The notes: a model not told the origin generated them from the sequence alone. A DNA stretch of 64,000 bases from Oscarella lobularis (GCF_947507565.1 NC_089185.1:1240001-1304000), one strand, 5' to 3'. Shown: positions 9,359 through 21,600, counted from the stretch's first letter. A program made the numbers and translations.

Positions 9359-10798
9359 ATGGAAGCGCGGTTGCGCGCGGAATACGATTCTCAGCGCACC
9401 AAGAGCAAGGAAATCGACGCGCAAATACGCGCCGAGAAGAGAGCGCAGCGAAATCAAGTCAAACTCTTATTATTAGGTTCGCAAATCGCTTCCTCGCTCT
9501 CACGATCCTCGAAAGGGGCGCCCGTCGGTGTTCTTTTAGGCAGCGGCGAGTCGGGAAAGAGCACGTTCGTCAAGCAGCTACGCATCATCAAGGGAAAAGG
9601 CTACAACGAAGCGGATTGTCGCGAATTTCGCACGCCCGTCTACGAAAACGTTCTCGCCTCGATGGAGGCGATGTTGGCCGCGATGGAGCGTCTCGGAATC
9701 GAGTTCGAGGACGAACGACTCAAGGTGGTCGACGATGGCACCAGCTGTCAGACGCCGTGCGGTGATAATTCGGTTTTTCTTTTATAGGAAGCGTCGGCTA
9801 TCGTGCGCGCTTTCGATCGGCGCGGCGTGACCGCGTTGAAAGCGGACGTCGTCGACGCGCTCCATCGGCTCTGGAACGACGGCGGAGTGCAGAAGTGCTA
9901 CGATCGTCGACGGGAATATCAGCTCGCCGATTCGACAGACTAGTGAGTCAGATTCCGCCCCGGCGTTCTCCCGACTGACTGACTGGATTTTTTTAGCTAT
10001 TTGAATGCGATCAAAAGATTAGGACGCCCGGACTATGTCCCCAGTGTGACGGACATCTTGCGCGTTCGCGTGCCGACTACGGGGGTCATCGAGTACGCTT
10101 TTCAAATGGACGAGAAAATTGTCTTTCGGTACAGTAGTTGCTCGGATACGTACGTTTTAGAATGGCAGCTCTTATGATGTGTATATAGGGTAATTGACGT
10201 CGGCGGGCAGAAATCGGAAAGGAGAAAGTGGATTCATTGCTTCGACAACGTCATGGCCATAATTTTTCTCGTGTCATTGATTGAATACGATCTGACAATG
10301 GCTGAATGCGAAGGAGTGGTGAGGGGAAAACAATCTCCTATTGTTTTATACTTATGTGATATACTGTAGAATCGGATGGTGGACAGCATCAATCTGTTTA
10401 GGACTATTATCAACTACCAGTGGTTCAAAATGACGCCTATCATTATCATGTTCAACAAGACAGATCTCCTCCGGAAGAAAGTCCTCACCTCCAATATCAG
10501 AGACTTTTGTCCCGACTTTCAAGGTACGTTTTAATTAATTAATTAATTAATGATGTCTACAGGGAACGTTTGTTTGATGATCATTCTAGGAGACAGCTAT
10601 GATTTTGATATGGTCGCCGAGTTCATTCGCAATAAGTATTTAGCTCTCGATCCTGTTCCATCCGATACTAGCAAAGGAGTCCGAGAAATTTACCCGTACA
10701 ACACGTGTGCCACAGATACCGAGGCAATGAAGTTCATCATTAGCGCTGTCAAGGACATTATTTTGCAGAGAATGTTGAGTACGGTGGGTATGATGTAG
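9359..10798 (+). CDS. Heterotrimeric G-protein alpha subunit, Gq-like, 360 aa
   Basis: A GTP-binding alpha subunit acting below seven-TM receptors. Seven exons join in frame: 9359-9476, 9540-9724, 9788-9942, 9997-10128, 10189-10318, 10370-10523, 10590-10798. Motifs present: P-loop GSGESGKST (split by intron 1), CYDRRREYQLADST, switch I RVRVPTTGVIEY with the ADP-ribosylatable Arg, switch II VIDVGGQKSERRKWIHCF with the catalytic Gln, FNKTDLL and TCATDTEA. These favour the Gq class. The N terminus MEARLRAEY has neither Gly2 nor the usual palmitoylated Cys pair, and the tail LSTVGMM replaces the Gq YNLV. An alternative 5' exon at 9037-9055 (MAKTRA) could splice in phase to an acceptor at 9329, adding 15 residues before MEARL, still without Cys. 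Confidence 0.9.
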
Positions 10799-11025
10799 TG
10801 TAGTTGCTGGGGGTTGCTCCTACGTTCGGTTTGAGCCAAACTCAAAAATCTCACTTATTATTATTATTATTTTCTGAAGCTGCATGCACAGAGAAAGAAA
10901 TCACACGTAATGGCGAATTTCTAGAGGTGTACTCCTCATTCCGCCGTACACCTTGGAAAAAATGCCAAGGCCCACAGTCAAATAATTAAATAATTAACTT
11001 ATAAAAAGAAGTGATTATATTCTGT

Positions 11026-13931
11026 CTATATTTCTAAACTGGAGCCAGAACTGTGTAGGGTATTCGAACTGGCGCCAGTTGACCACGATTGGCCTCTTAG
11101 GCCCCTCTTCGCTTCGTACACACTCTCCCAGCCGTCCAGTCTGGGAGCAGGTACAGGAGATCTTGATTTAGATGTCCGAGCTCTACCTCTTTGCTCGTGT
11201 AGCATCATCCTAAAAGATGAAACTGCCTTGCAACTACACGTAAGAAATCAAAAGAGAGAATGTACTTTGATGCTGCAGGTGCGTCGCTTTCTCGCGTAGA
11301 ACGTGGCCGCTTCTCCAGCATGTCTGTGAGCCTTTCAAAGGGAAGTTCATTTGAGGTTTGCTCGTCTTTTAGACTAATTTTTGCGTACAGATTGATTTTT
11401 TCGTATGCCTCTTCTAATTTAGCCGTCAGCTGTCGCGTTTCAGCCTCGGATCGGCTGGCTCTTGCCTCGGAGATGGTTAGTTTTTCGGCCAGCTCTTCTG
11501 CTGCGCTGTCCGACTAATCATTGGATACAAAATAGAGATATTTGAATCACGGCACAGCACTAAACAACTCACTTGAGTCTTTTTTTCTAGTTTTTCCATC
11601 AGCTTGACGGTCATATCGACGTACTCTTTCCTAACCTGAAGAAAGAGAGCGTGCATTTGAAGGCGGATACAACGTGTGATCGGCAAACCTCCTCGACGCT
11701 TTCATCGTATTCCTCGCGCAATTCTTGCTCCATCATCTCCTTGGATCTGGACGCTTCAGTCAACTGCGCCTTCAAATACTGATTCTCTTCTCTTGACCTG
11801 AAAGTGGCACAATGGAGACGTATACATGACGAAACGAAGGATCGAACCGACCTCGTGATCTGTCCTTGCAGCTTGGACACGGTCGCTGAAAGCGTTTGGC
11901 AAGAATCGACTAGGAGCAAATAGTGAGCGCACATCTTCTGATTGGCTCCATTTGCCCAGTCGACGGGCGTCTGCCCATTCATATCCTCCTGCGTCATATT
12001 GATTTGAGCCTCGACCATGGCTTTGAGGCAGGGAAGACTGCCATTTCTCGCCGCTATGTGAGCCGGAGTGGCGCCAGCGTCGTCCTTGAGGTCTGTAATG
12101 AGATAGGCAAACAACAAACAACTCCCGTTAGAAACCTTGGCCAACGGAATTCCAAACACATACCTTCCGCCTGATATTTCTTCTCTTTCCATCTGGCCAA
12201 CAGATAGACTAGACACTCCTCCTGGAAGGGGGTAAAACGTAAGCACGAGCCAAATACCGTCGCGAGACGAGACACAACTTACCTGTGCGTAATAGGCGGC
12301 GTGATGCAGCAGAGTGACGCCCTTGTCATATCGGGCAATTACTCCGCCGTCGGCTTCGATCAACACTTTCACGCAGCCAACGTGTCCGTTCTAAAAGCGA
12401 CGATACGAATAGTAACAATAACAGAATCCAAATTGAATGATTGCTGTATCGACGGCCTCGTATCCTCCGCGGCACTTAGCGCCTCGAGGAGAGTAGGAAG
12501 CGTACGCGAGATACAGCAATTTTTTTCCTGAGTACTCACGATCGTTGCGAGCAATCCCGGCGTCGCAAAATCGGCGTCGCGCACGTGAAGCGCGTCGACG
12601 GAACAGCGCGTCACGAGCCATTCGAGACAGGCCGTCTGGCCCGCTTCGGCGGCGCGATGGAGCAAAGTCGAACCGTGGCTATCTCGAGTCAACGGCGAAA
12701 ATTCGGTCGTCGAATCGAGCAGAAGGCGTTGCTAAGGGAAGAAGACTCGAGATAATAATAACATACCGCAAGAGGGGGAATTTCTCACCAGGGTGCCGAG
12801 GTCCCCAGTTGTGGTCGCTTCGAATGCTCTCGATTGCTGGGCGAAAACAACGGCCGCCTGCAGGACAAAAACCGCAAAACGCGCACGTGAGTTGAGAGAG
12901 AGCGGAAATGAGATGACGTACTCTCGTCGCTTCGCGCTTGCTCATTGCTCTGTTGCCGCCGATGCTACTGCCGCTCGTCGTTTTCTGATTCGAAAGCGAT
13001 CGATGACGTCGACGCTCGTCGGAGAGCGAACCGCTGCTGCTGCCCGTGCCGCCGCGTCGATGGGCGTCGCCGCTTCTCGTCGAGACAACGCCGCTTCCGG
13101 GACGCGAGCTGTCAACGCTGCTTCTCACGCTGTCGCGACTCCTCGTTCGCTGCGGTGGCGGCGGCGGCGCATCTGAGAGAAAGAGAGAGAGAGAGAGGGG
13201 TCAGTTAATTAACGATGAATCGTTCTTTTTTTTATTACTACGGCGCGGTCGCGACAGCGGCGAATTCGCGCTATCGGGCGCGACGGTGTCGTCGAGTTCG
13301 TCTAAAGCGTCGTCTAAATAGCTGTCGATGTCGACGTCATCAATTTGCTGCGTCGAATCGGATCCGTGGACGACGTGTAGCTTCAGGCTGGAACAAAACA
13401 AGAAAAGGACAATTGAATTAGAGGAGCGGAGCGCGTTTCGGGAATCTTCGCACTTTGACGACGACATTTCGGGTGGATCTTCCGCGCCGTCGCCCGGATC
13501 TCTAATTTTGGGCAGACACAAGTCGACCTGGACGTAAGAAAAATGCATTCATTCATTCATTTTTGGCGCTCGCTTCGGTTGTCTCGTGCGCGGCACGTGA
13601 CGAACCCTTCTAGCTACTGGTATGCGAGGCACGTTCTATAACGAATCCAAACGAAAGGTGATACGGCCAAACACGGTCAATCCGGTCTCTTTAGCATCGC
13701 GAACGAGGTCAACCGTCGCTGCGGTTTAGGATCGCGCCCAAATCGAAATTAGAGAGCGAGCGACTGCGTTCTTTATGTCTCTCCCCCTCCTCTTCCCTTT
13801 CGTTTCGGTCTAAACTATTCGAACCTCGAAATCTCGAACGGCTTCGTCGTTGTCGTCGTCGCGAAGATCAATTTCGCTCGTAGTAACGCTCTCTAGGTGA
13901 GGATCCCGTCTGTTTCCGTGAACGGTGCCCA
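11026..13931 (-). CDS. SNCAIP: Synphilin-1-like ankyrin/coiled-coil protein
   Basis: Vertebrate synphilin-1 is a cytosolic scaffold that binds alpha-synuclein and ubiquitin ligases. The minus-strand exons give, in order: an N-terminal acidic segment IDDVDIDSYLDDALDEL, a Ser/Arg-rich linker, then ankyrin repeats (GSTLLHRAAEAGQTACLEWL; a repeat VKVLIEADGGV; TLLHHAAYYAQ; GATPAHIAARNGSLPCLKAM; GQTPVDWANGANQKMCAHYL), then LLLVDSCQTLSATVSKLQ. Human synphilin-1 has the same repeat order followed by YLVVVETCMSLASQVVKLTK. Downstream exons form a long coiled coil (EENQYLKAQLTEA, EYVDMTVKLMEKLEKK, LAEKLTISEARASRSEAE). The start is uncertain (ATG at 13931 is the best candidate). The 3' end is either near 11211 or at 11026, because the phase into the last exon is ambiguous. 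Confidence 0.7.
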
Positions 13932-14400
13932 TTGGGAAGGGGGAAAATCGCGTGCGTGCACGAAGTCGTACGATTGCGCGCGAGCGCGTGGCCGAACCCA
14001 GGTGCAAGTGCAAAGTGGTCAGCTGGGATGTTGACTGTTCGTTTTAGAGCCCCCCAGCGTAGACACGCCTACCCAAATTCGGAATGCGGATGTAACAAGC
14101 GGTCCTTTTCATGAGTTAAAAAGAGTTAGGGATTTCTGCTAACAGGACCTAACGGGCAGTGTTCGTTTGAGACGAAGAAACCGTCTCGGCGCACTGGCGT
14201 CGCGCGAGACAGCGCACGTCAATTGCAGAACGATTTCGACTCGATTTTTCTATCGCTGCGTCCAAACAGCGAGATCAGTCGAGCCGATCGTTCCCACGAT
14301 TATCATTCTATCCTTCTAGAGTGTACTCACCGTTGAGGACGGGCTCGAAAAGGCGTTGCGGCGAGCGGATAGAAGCGACGAAGTACCCCCCGCTAAAAAT
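13932..14400. promoter_or_regulatory. Head-to-head region between synphilin-like and bestrophin-like genes
   Basis: About 470 bases, CpG-rich, between two divergent starts. It holds several CGATCG/GATCGA-type words and no open frame with recognisable content. The 5' UTRs of both genes must lie here. Confidence 0.4.
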
Positions 14401-16452
14401 ATGCTCGACACGCATGCGCAATTCGAAGGAAACAATTCTTTCGAAAAAATGAACGATAACGTCGACGTGGACGGCGACGAGACGTCGATTCGACGACGAC
14501 TGAAAGCGTCCGTAGATATACCGCGCGAATTCGTCGAAAGGCAGGCGCGTAGTCGTCGCAAGCAGAGGATTCGACACCGGTGGTGCTCTAAACTGAGACT
14601 CCAGCGAAATCTTCTCACAGGCAGCGTGCGTTTTGCATTGTTTTCGACTCGCTTTGACATTGATATCGACGTTGCGATCAGGTTTTGAAGAGTTTCATCG
14701 AGAACATCAGCGTTGCCGTATTGCTTCAAATAGCTTTGGCTGGTGAGCCGGTCCTCAGGTGTTATGACGCTATCTTACAAGTTCTTTGACAGTTATTTGC
14801 ACTGTGATTTGCGATATACTCGATTTGGAATTGAACGCTCAGATGACCTTATTCGTATCTCCCATTGTCTTTCCTCTCTCCTTTTCCATCAATGGCAAGA
14901 TTGAAGTCGTGTAGAAAAAACTCTCTGTCTATGTCTATCTCCTTTTTTCAGCCTGTTACCAGAGAAGAGAAAAGGTTTTGGACGACTTGGCCAATCTGAA
15001 GGCTGCTGCCATGGTGTTGTTCTTTTGCCACCGAGACTGGTGGAAACAGGCGGGTGAGAGGACGCGCGAACGCCTCGTGGCTTTTGGGATAATTATTCGA
15101 ATACACGTAGGGCTTCCCAAATCTTTCATATCAGACAGTCTTCACACAATGGGCCATCTGATGGACTGCATCCGTTCCTATTTACTCACGAACCACAACA
15201 TCAAACGCATTCCATACCTGGGAGTGAGAAGTCGTATGGATGCTGCTTCAACAGATGGCTCTATTGCTCCTTCTCTTTTTTTCCCCTCAGCGAATATACC
15301 TTTGCATGAGCGAAATAGCTCAGCTCAACGACAAAGTACGCGCGTCCAAAGAGCTACCCATGAACGGGCCGCTCGTCACTCGACTCATACATTACAACAA
15401 GTGAGTGGGGTCATCAGAGTCTGCGTGTGTCCGAATGGAATGTTCCTATTGGGAGCGAGGTTACCCACAGCACGTGCTGAAAGGGATGCGTGTGCCCCAC
15501 GCAGGATAGGTCGTTTGTTATTTCTGCTCACCGCAGAAGCACGCTTAGGATCCATGATAGGTCCAGAATTGCCGGTTTATTGTTCTTGTGTCGTACACCT
15601 GTAGTATCATGTGCTGGTCGTTTGAACGCCTGCGAGTCGTGAGAGAGTATCGCTCGCCGAGGACGATTCGAGCTTTCACAAAAGTTCTCATATTTGTCTT
15701 GCCGCTTCTTCTCTCGCCCTATTACGTCTACGTTGGAAGATCGTCGACGGTGAACACCACTACCGGCACCGCTAAGCTAGCTGAACCCGTTACGGCTGCG
15801 AGTCCGACGCCAATGATGCAACAGTCAGAAACGAGAGGGGGCACCGTGTGGCCGGCATATTTTCTTGCTGTCTTGGTGTCATTTGTTTTTGGGTCTCTCC
15901 AAGCCGTCGAGGATGCCTTGGACGATCCTTTTGATGGGATCAGCGAAGACGATATCAATTTAGATCAGGTACGCTATATGGTCAACTGCCGTAGAGTGGT
16001 GTCACAAAGAGTTTTAGCTTCAAGACTGGGCGTGTTTTACTTACATCGTTTCGCCTGAAAAAACGGTTCCTTCTGATGCCCTGGAAAGCAACACGGAACA
16101 GAAACGAAGAAGAGAAAACAGCCCAGTATACGACAGTGATGCTGACTTGAGTGACGCTGAGAATCTGGACGATGCTACTGCAGTAGAGATTGCTCTAGCG
16201 GAAATAGCCAGTAGGGCAAAAGGCGGAGGAGAAGATTATCCTATGATGCTGTCAGAAGAAGGCGGACTTGATGACGCAGTCCTCTTGAGTTCGCCAGTAG
16301 ATCAGCCTCCATTTCCATCTTTTGGAAGTATTCAAGACGACGTGGATAGGCTGTCGTTCAACAAGCAACCTGTAAATGGCGACGAGAGCAGAAGAGTGGA
16401 GAGCGGACCCGTCACGTACGTTGCTCCCGGAGTAAAGCAGACAGACATATAA
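14401..16452 (+). CDS. Bestrophin-like (UPF0187/RFP-TM type) membrane protein
   Basis: Likely an anion channel-like membrane protein. Exon 1 (14401-14625) is polar and basic and leads in phase to exon 2 (14682-14742, VLKSFIENISVAVLLQIALA, a TM helix) and exon 3 (14952-15013, CYQRREKVLDDLANLKAAAM). An exon near 15291-15400 gives EIAQLNDKVRASKELP; exons between 15014 and 15290 are unresolved. The exon at about 15600-15965 has WSFERLRVVREYRSPRTIR, a hydrophobic LIFVLPLLLSPYYVYVG, then WPAYFLAVLVSFVFGSLQAV and EDALDDPFDGISEDDINLD. The last two match the conserved bestrophin/UPF0187 helix and its acidic ExxxxxDPF...DD signature. After an intron (15967-16015) an acidic C tail ends at 16452. It resembles the bacterial/fungal/algal group more than the animal BEST1-4 group. 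Confidence 0.5.
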
Positions 16453-16500
16453 AATGAGTAGCAAATTTATTATGAATTTTTTTCATCTGTGATTTAACAG

Positions 16501-18514
16501 CTAAGAAGGCTTGTCTTCGGGTCTATTGCCTAGACCTGGACCGAGAACGAGTCTCTGCGTCATCAACCATTCACTGTAGGAATTGCTGAAACCTGATCTG
16601 TTCTTTCCAAATGACATTGGTCCGGTTGCAGTTGGCGTGTCTCTGGGGGAGACGCAGTGAAAAGCTTTACTACGGTATTTCTTCTTGATTTTACCGTCCA
16701 ATATTTCTCATTCGAAGCTTGGCTTCTGGTGGCATTTCCTCTTCCTCACTCTAAACAAAGTTGAACTTTGATGGACACATCGACTAATTTTGAAAAGCAT
16801 TCACATCAGAGTCATTGAATGCTTTGGCCACAGCGCCAAGCTTCGGTTTCAGGTTGGTCTCTATTTCCTTCTTTTTCTTAAATTCGCTCTGAACTTTCTG
16901 CGTCTTCTAAATATAGGCATTGGTAGGCTTCACCTAGTAGGGGAAGGGTTCCTAAATCCCGGACAAACTGCACCGACCGCAAACATCGTCGGTTTTTGTC
17001 GAGCAAGCTTGTTTCGACTTCCCTCTTTTTGGCCTCGCCTAACCGGCAGAGTCAGCGCTTTCGAATACACCTAGCCTTGGCCGCGTGCGTTGCTCTGACG
17101 ATTTTTAGGAGCCCTTCGAATTCGATTACAGGAAATCACGTGCGATCAACAAGGTCTCCTAAATACCGGACACGTAATATCTCCTGAAATAAGAGGCTAC
17201 TAAATACAACCAGACACTTACCTGGGGTAAAATTTATCGCTGAATCCATTGGTGCTAATGGTTCTTCTCTCAGATGCATTTTTACTGCTCAAAACGGACT
17301 CAAAAGGCGAGGTCCTTCATCCAAGTAAAAACCTTTCCAACATCGCTGTTTTTGTTCAGAACAGTACCATATCGTCCATAAATCTGTAAGAACCGTTCGC
17401 GAAGGTATAGGCGGTAAAACCAAAGCTGGAATACCTCATTTTCGCATCCAAAACGACTTTTTGCGAATCGTCATGAAAATCCTGAAATCTAACTAAACAA
17501 ATATTACAGCAGAGCAATACGCCATGCGTCTACGCTTGTTTTCTTGACAATTTTGTGTTACTTTTAGATGATTTTGTCAAGGTTTGGTATGCAGGGTGCT
17601 TTGCTTCAGCAAGACAAGCCAGCACTGTTTTTTTTCGTCATTGCATACCAAACCTTGACAAAATCATCTAAAAGTAACATAAAATTGTCAAGAAAACAAG
17701 CGTAGACGCATGGAGTATTGCTCTGCTGTAATATTTGCTTAGTTCGATTTCAGGATTTTCATGACGATTCGCAAAAAGTCGTTTTGGATGCGAAAATGAG
17801 GTATTCCAGCTTTGGTTTTACCGCCTATACCTTCGCGAACGGTTCTTACAGATTTATAGACGATATGGTACTGTTCTGAACAAAAACAGCGATGTTGGAA
17901 AGGTTTTTACTTGGATGAAGGACCTCGCCTTTTTGAGTCCGTTTTGAGCAGTAAAAATGCATCCGAGAGAAGAACCATTAGCACCAATGGATTCAGCGAT
18001 AAATTTTACCCCAGGTAAGTGTCTGGTTGTATTTAGTAGCCTCTTATTTCAGGAGATATTACGTGTCCGGTATTTAGGAGACCTTGTTGATCGCACGTGA
18101 TTTCCTGTAATCGAATTCGAAGGGCTCCTAAAAATCGTCAGAGGAACGCACGCGGCCAAGGCTAGGTGCATTCGAAAGCGCTGACTCTGCCGGTTAGGCG
18201 AGGCCAAAAAGAGGGAAGTCGAAACAAGCTTGCTCGACAAAAACCGACGATGTTTGCGGTCGGTGCAGTTTGTCCGGGATTTAGGAACCCTTCCCCTACA
18301 GGTAAAGTAGACTACCTCCATTTTCATAGCAATTCCTTTTGAAACGTCTTCCTTAGATAAAGCATCGGTATTTCTGTCGTCATCTTTTCTTTCTAACTTT
18401 CGTTTTCTCTCTTTGCTTATTACTAAACGTCAATGCGGCATCGTACGGCGTACCGGTAAGAGACCGTCACTAACTTTCTTTGCTTGACGACTCGCCACCT
18501 TTAGACTTGTCCAT
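16501..18514 (-). CDS. PCNP: PCNP homologue (PEST-containing nuclear protein), 148 aa
   Basis: PCNP is a small nuclear PEST protein ubiquitinated by UHRF2. Five exons join in frame: 18514-18475, 18422-18316, 16906-16805, 16750-16695, 16642-16501 (447 bases). Features: N terminus MDKSKGGESSSKE (human has GGESSSRSAEKRS), SKGIAMKM, VAKAFNDSDSEEEEMPPEAK and LRMRNIGRDTPTATGP followed by SFGKNRSGFS, nearly the human C-terminal signature. Human PCNP has 178 residues. Introns 1, 3 and 4 are about 52 bases each; intron 2 is 1,409 bases because it is filled by a large inverted repeat. The gene is head-to-head with the SASH1-like gene. Confidence 0.88.
16928..18307. repeat. 1.38 kb near-perfect inverted repeat (foldback-like element) in PCNP intron 2
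   Basis: Left arm 16928-17593 and right arm 17642-18307 are reverse complements over about 666 bases with a 48-base spacer (17594-17641). The inner ends read GGTTTGGTATGCA and TGCATACCAAACC. Sampled segments differ at roughly one position in thirty to fifty, including single substitutions (for example TTTTGTGTTAC versus TTTTATGTTAC) and a one-base indel near the outer end. Outer termini read CTTCACCTAGTAGGGG and, on the other strand, CTTTACCTGTAGGGG. Neither arm holds a convincing coding frame. It looks like a foldback or MITE-type element, or an inverted duplication, and occupies nearly the whole intron. Confidence 0.85.
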
Positions 18515-18628
18515 AGGGCGAGCAAGTCGTTCTCCAGCACTTCAGCACTTCTTCGTAGCCGTAAAACGCACGCTAATGACGCTACATAATTGACACGTTC
18601 ACGTGACTGGGCTCTGGTAAGGTGCAGT
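18515..18628. promoter_or_regulatory. PCNP/SASH1-like shared promoter
   Basis: Only 114 bases separate the two divergent start codons. A TCACGTGA E-box-type palindrome lies at about 18599-18606. Confidence 0.5.
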
Positions 18629-21600
18629 ATGGCCTCCGATTGGACAAGCGTCTGGCTTGCCTCGATCGGCGTCGGCGAGTACGCCCAGTCGTTCGTCGAC
18701 AACGGCTACGACGACCAGAGCATCTGCAAAGTAATAGGTGACGACGATTTGAACGCAATCGGCGTGCAAAATGCCCGTCATCGCCAACTCATCCTCGACG
18801 CCGTGAAATGTCTCGGCGACGACACCCGACAGGGCGCCGCTGCGCCCGTCTACTTCGAAATCGAACCAGAAGAGCAGGAGAAACGTTCCCCACCTCCCGT
18901 CTACTACGAACTGGAGCCGGAGCCGGCGCCAGCGCCGAAGAAGTTATCGCGCATGCAATTGAAAGTCAAGATACGCAACGAGATGAAAATCGACGACGTC
19001 GTCCTCATCGAAGAGCCGTACTCGAACCCGGTAAGTAGGAAGCACGATTATCGAAGAAAAAGACCCTCGGAGGCTCGGAGGCTCCTCGCGCCTGTGTGTG
19101 TGTTGAAGTGTTCGCATGTGCACCCCCTTTGTCTTGCAGGACGGCTCCGCAGGCGAGGCGCTTCAGGATCTAATCGAGGTCTACGCGCTCCAGTTCGATG
19201 CGAGCGAAGACGACGTGCGATCGTGCGTCGAAGCGATGCGTCGTCCGTCTCGCCCCTCCTCTTCTTCGAGCGGCGGCGGCGGCGGCGGCGATAAAAGCCA
19301 GACGGTTGTCGTCGAACGGCAACAGCAATCGACGACTGTCGTGGTAACTACGCATTTGTTTGGTGCTAGCTGGCGCGTTTTCGAGACGTTTTCTCTCGCA
19401 GGCGAAGAAGAAGCCTCCCCCCAAGCCGACGCGACGACCTTCCGCTAAAGCGGGGGTAATTTTGCCCTAGAGCCTGTCTATCTTGTGTAACTATTTATTA
19501 TGTGTAGGTTAGTAATGAGTCTTCTTCTTCAAAGTTTGGAAGCGGTTGTCAGGTTCTCGAATCTTTTTTCTTCGCCTTTTTTTCGTGTGTAAATATATCG
19601 TTTTATTTGAAATAGTCGGAAGGAGATTATATTAATCCCGATGAAGTCGAATCGGTTCCTCCTCCATTGGACGAAAGAAGACAGTAATAGAACTGTGCCT
19701 ATGTATGTTTTCTTATTGGTGTAAAATTCCTGTTCTGTATATAAAGGAAGCCAGCAGAAAAGGACAAAACGAAACCGTCCGAGCCAAAAAGAAGTAAGAG
19801 GGAGGGCAATGACAATTTCAAAGTTCTGAGTATACATTAATTAATTAATTAATTAATGAACGGGGTTGGCAAAAGTCTTTCACGTGAATAACTTTTTTTT
19901 TTTTCTTTTTAGCTTCTCCAGGCCTCCTTGCAAGGCCATTGCCAAGTGTGCCCCAATCTCAGTCTGATTCGAGTATCTCCCCCAGAGAGGACGACGATGA
20001 AAGCGGGCGTGAGAGTACGCCAGAGTCGACGAGCTCTCAAGGAAGTCGAAGCAGCATAAAGCAGTCGCTAGCAAAAGGCTTTCAGGGACTGAAAAATAAG
20101 CTCTCGCGACGAACGTCTTCTTCTACCACTTCCTCTGTTTCCTCTATTTCCTCGGTTTCCGAGCCGTCGGAGGCGACCCCGGCTCCTTCTGCTGCGGCTG
20201 CACTACAAGGAGAAATGACTGCAAAAGATATAACAATGAGCGACGAGGATCGACTTAAATTAATGACGCTCGTGAAAGAGGGAAAGTGTTCGATCGACGA
20301 CGCGTTGACTCAGCTGAAGAGCTACGAGAAAGAGCAGAAAGGCCAGAAGGGCGTCGAAGCGGAAGAGAGCAAAGCCAAAGAAGAGACCGAAGTGAAAGAA
20401 TCGGTTGAAAAGAAGCCACCGGTATAACGTGATGGGGTGTGGGGGAATGTCATGGTCATACTCTGTTGCGTTTAGCCACCGAAGCCGGTCAGACCCAAAA
20501 TGCCGCGTCCTCAGTCGACGAGCGCGTTGCAAGGACCCCGAGGAGTCGGAAAATTTGCTCTTCCTTCACTCGCTGCGTCTGCCGCGATCAAGGAGGAAGA
20601 GAATAACGAGAAAAAAGAGGAGAAGCCACAGGCGCCAAGTCGGCCTGCTGCTGTTCCTCGGCCAGCGAAAAGAGTTCCTTCAACTTCAACGGATAAACAA
20701 GGTTGGACAATGACTGCGAGATGAAATTATTTTATTTTTTCGTTTGCCTTCAGTGAAAGAGACGGAAAAGAAGACCACCACTGAAGAAGTTAATCGTAAT
20801 GATGAAGCAGATGAGGGTCAGTCCGCGGCACCTGCTGCTGGGGAGAGCGAGGAGAAGAACGAGGAGAAAACTGAGGAGAAAACTGAGGAGAAAAAGAAAA
20901 CAGTGAGCGTTTCGTTGTCTAACAATCGCTCTATTCTCTTCATTGGGCTCAATCTAGAAAAAGTCGATGTTTTCCAAATTCAAAATTGGGAAGAAATCTT
21001 CGGTTTTTTTACCATTCTGATACCTATAGACGTTATCTTATCTGTTGTGATTCGGCTAGAGTGCGAGTGACATTGCGATGGCTACCAGCGAAGTTCCTGA
21101 AGAAGGCGAGCAGAAACGAGAAGAAGCTGGCGAAGACGAATCTGGCGAGCACGAAGTGGATGGGTCTGGCAAGGAAAGCAAAAGAGGGCAGAAAATAGGC
21201 GGATTCTTCAAGTCGATGCTGAAAGGAAGGGGAAAGAAAGACAAAGGGAAAAAAGGCGAAAAGGAAGAGGAAGAAGTGAGTTTTTTTTCGTTTCTACGAA
21301 ATCTATTGTTCTTTTACTGCTGTGAGCTGTCTAGATTTCTACCGATCAACTGATCGACTTTGACGACGGAGAATCAAAAGTGCAATAGTTGTTTCGCTTA
21401 AAATTTAGAAATAGATAATCCTTTGGTTAGGTGGACACAGTCGACGAAGAGAAAGAGGACGCTGCCGTCTCCGAACAAGCTTCTGAAGTCAGTTATTGTA
21501 TTGTAACGTACTAGACGCTTATTCTTGGCTTTGCTGTTCACGTGAAGTCCACTACAAAAACTAAGAAAACTGGAAATTTCTTCGGAAAACTCAAAAGCAA

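Noticed and set aside
14308-14729. Minus-strand open frames over the first bestrophin-like exon
   Set aside because: They are antisense shadows; the plus-strand frame continues in phase into a TM-coding exon.
16928-18307. Inverted repeat as a pure assembly artefact
   Set aside because: The arms differ by scattered substitutions and an indel, which a simple palindromic misassembly of one read would not show; an artefact between haplotypes is still possible.
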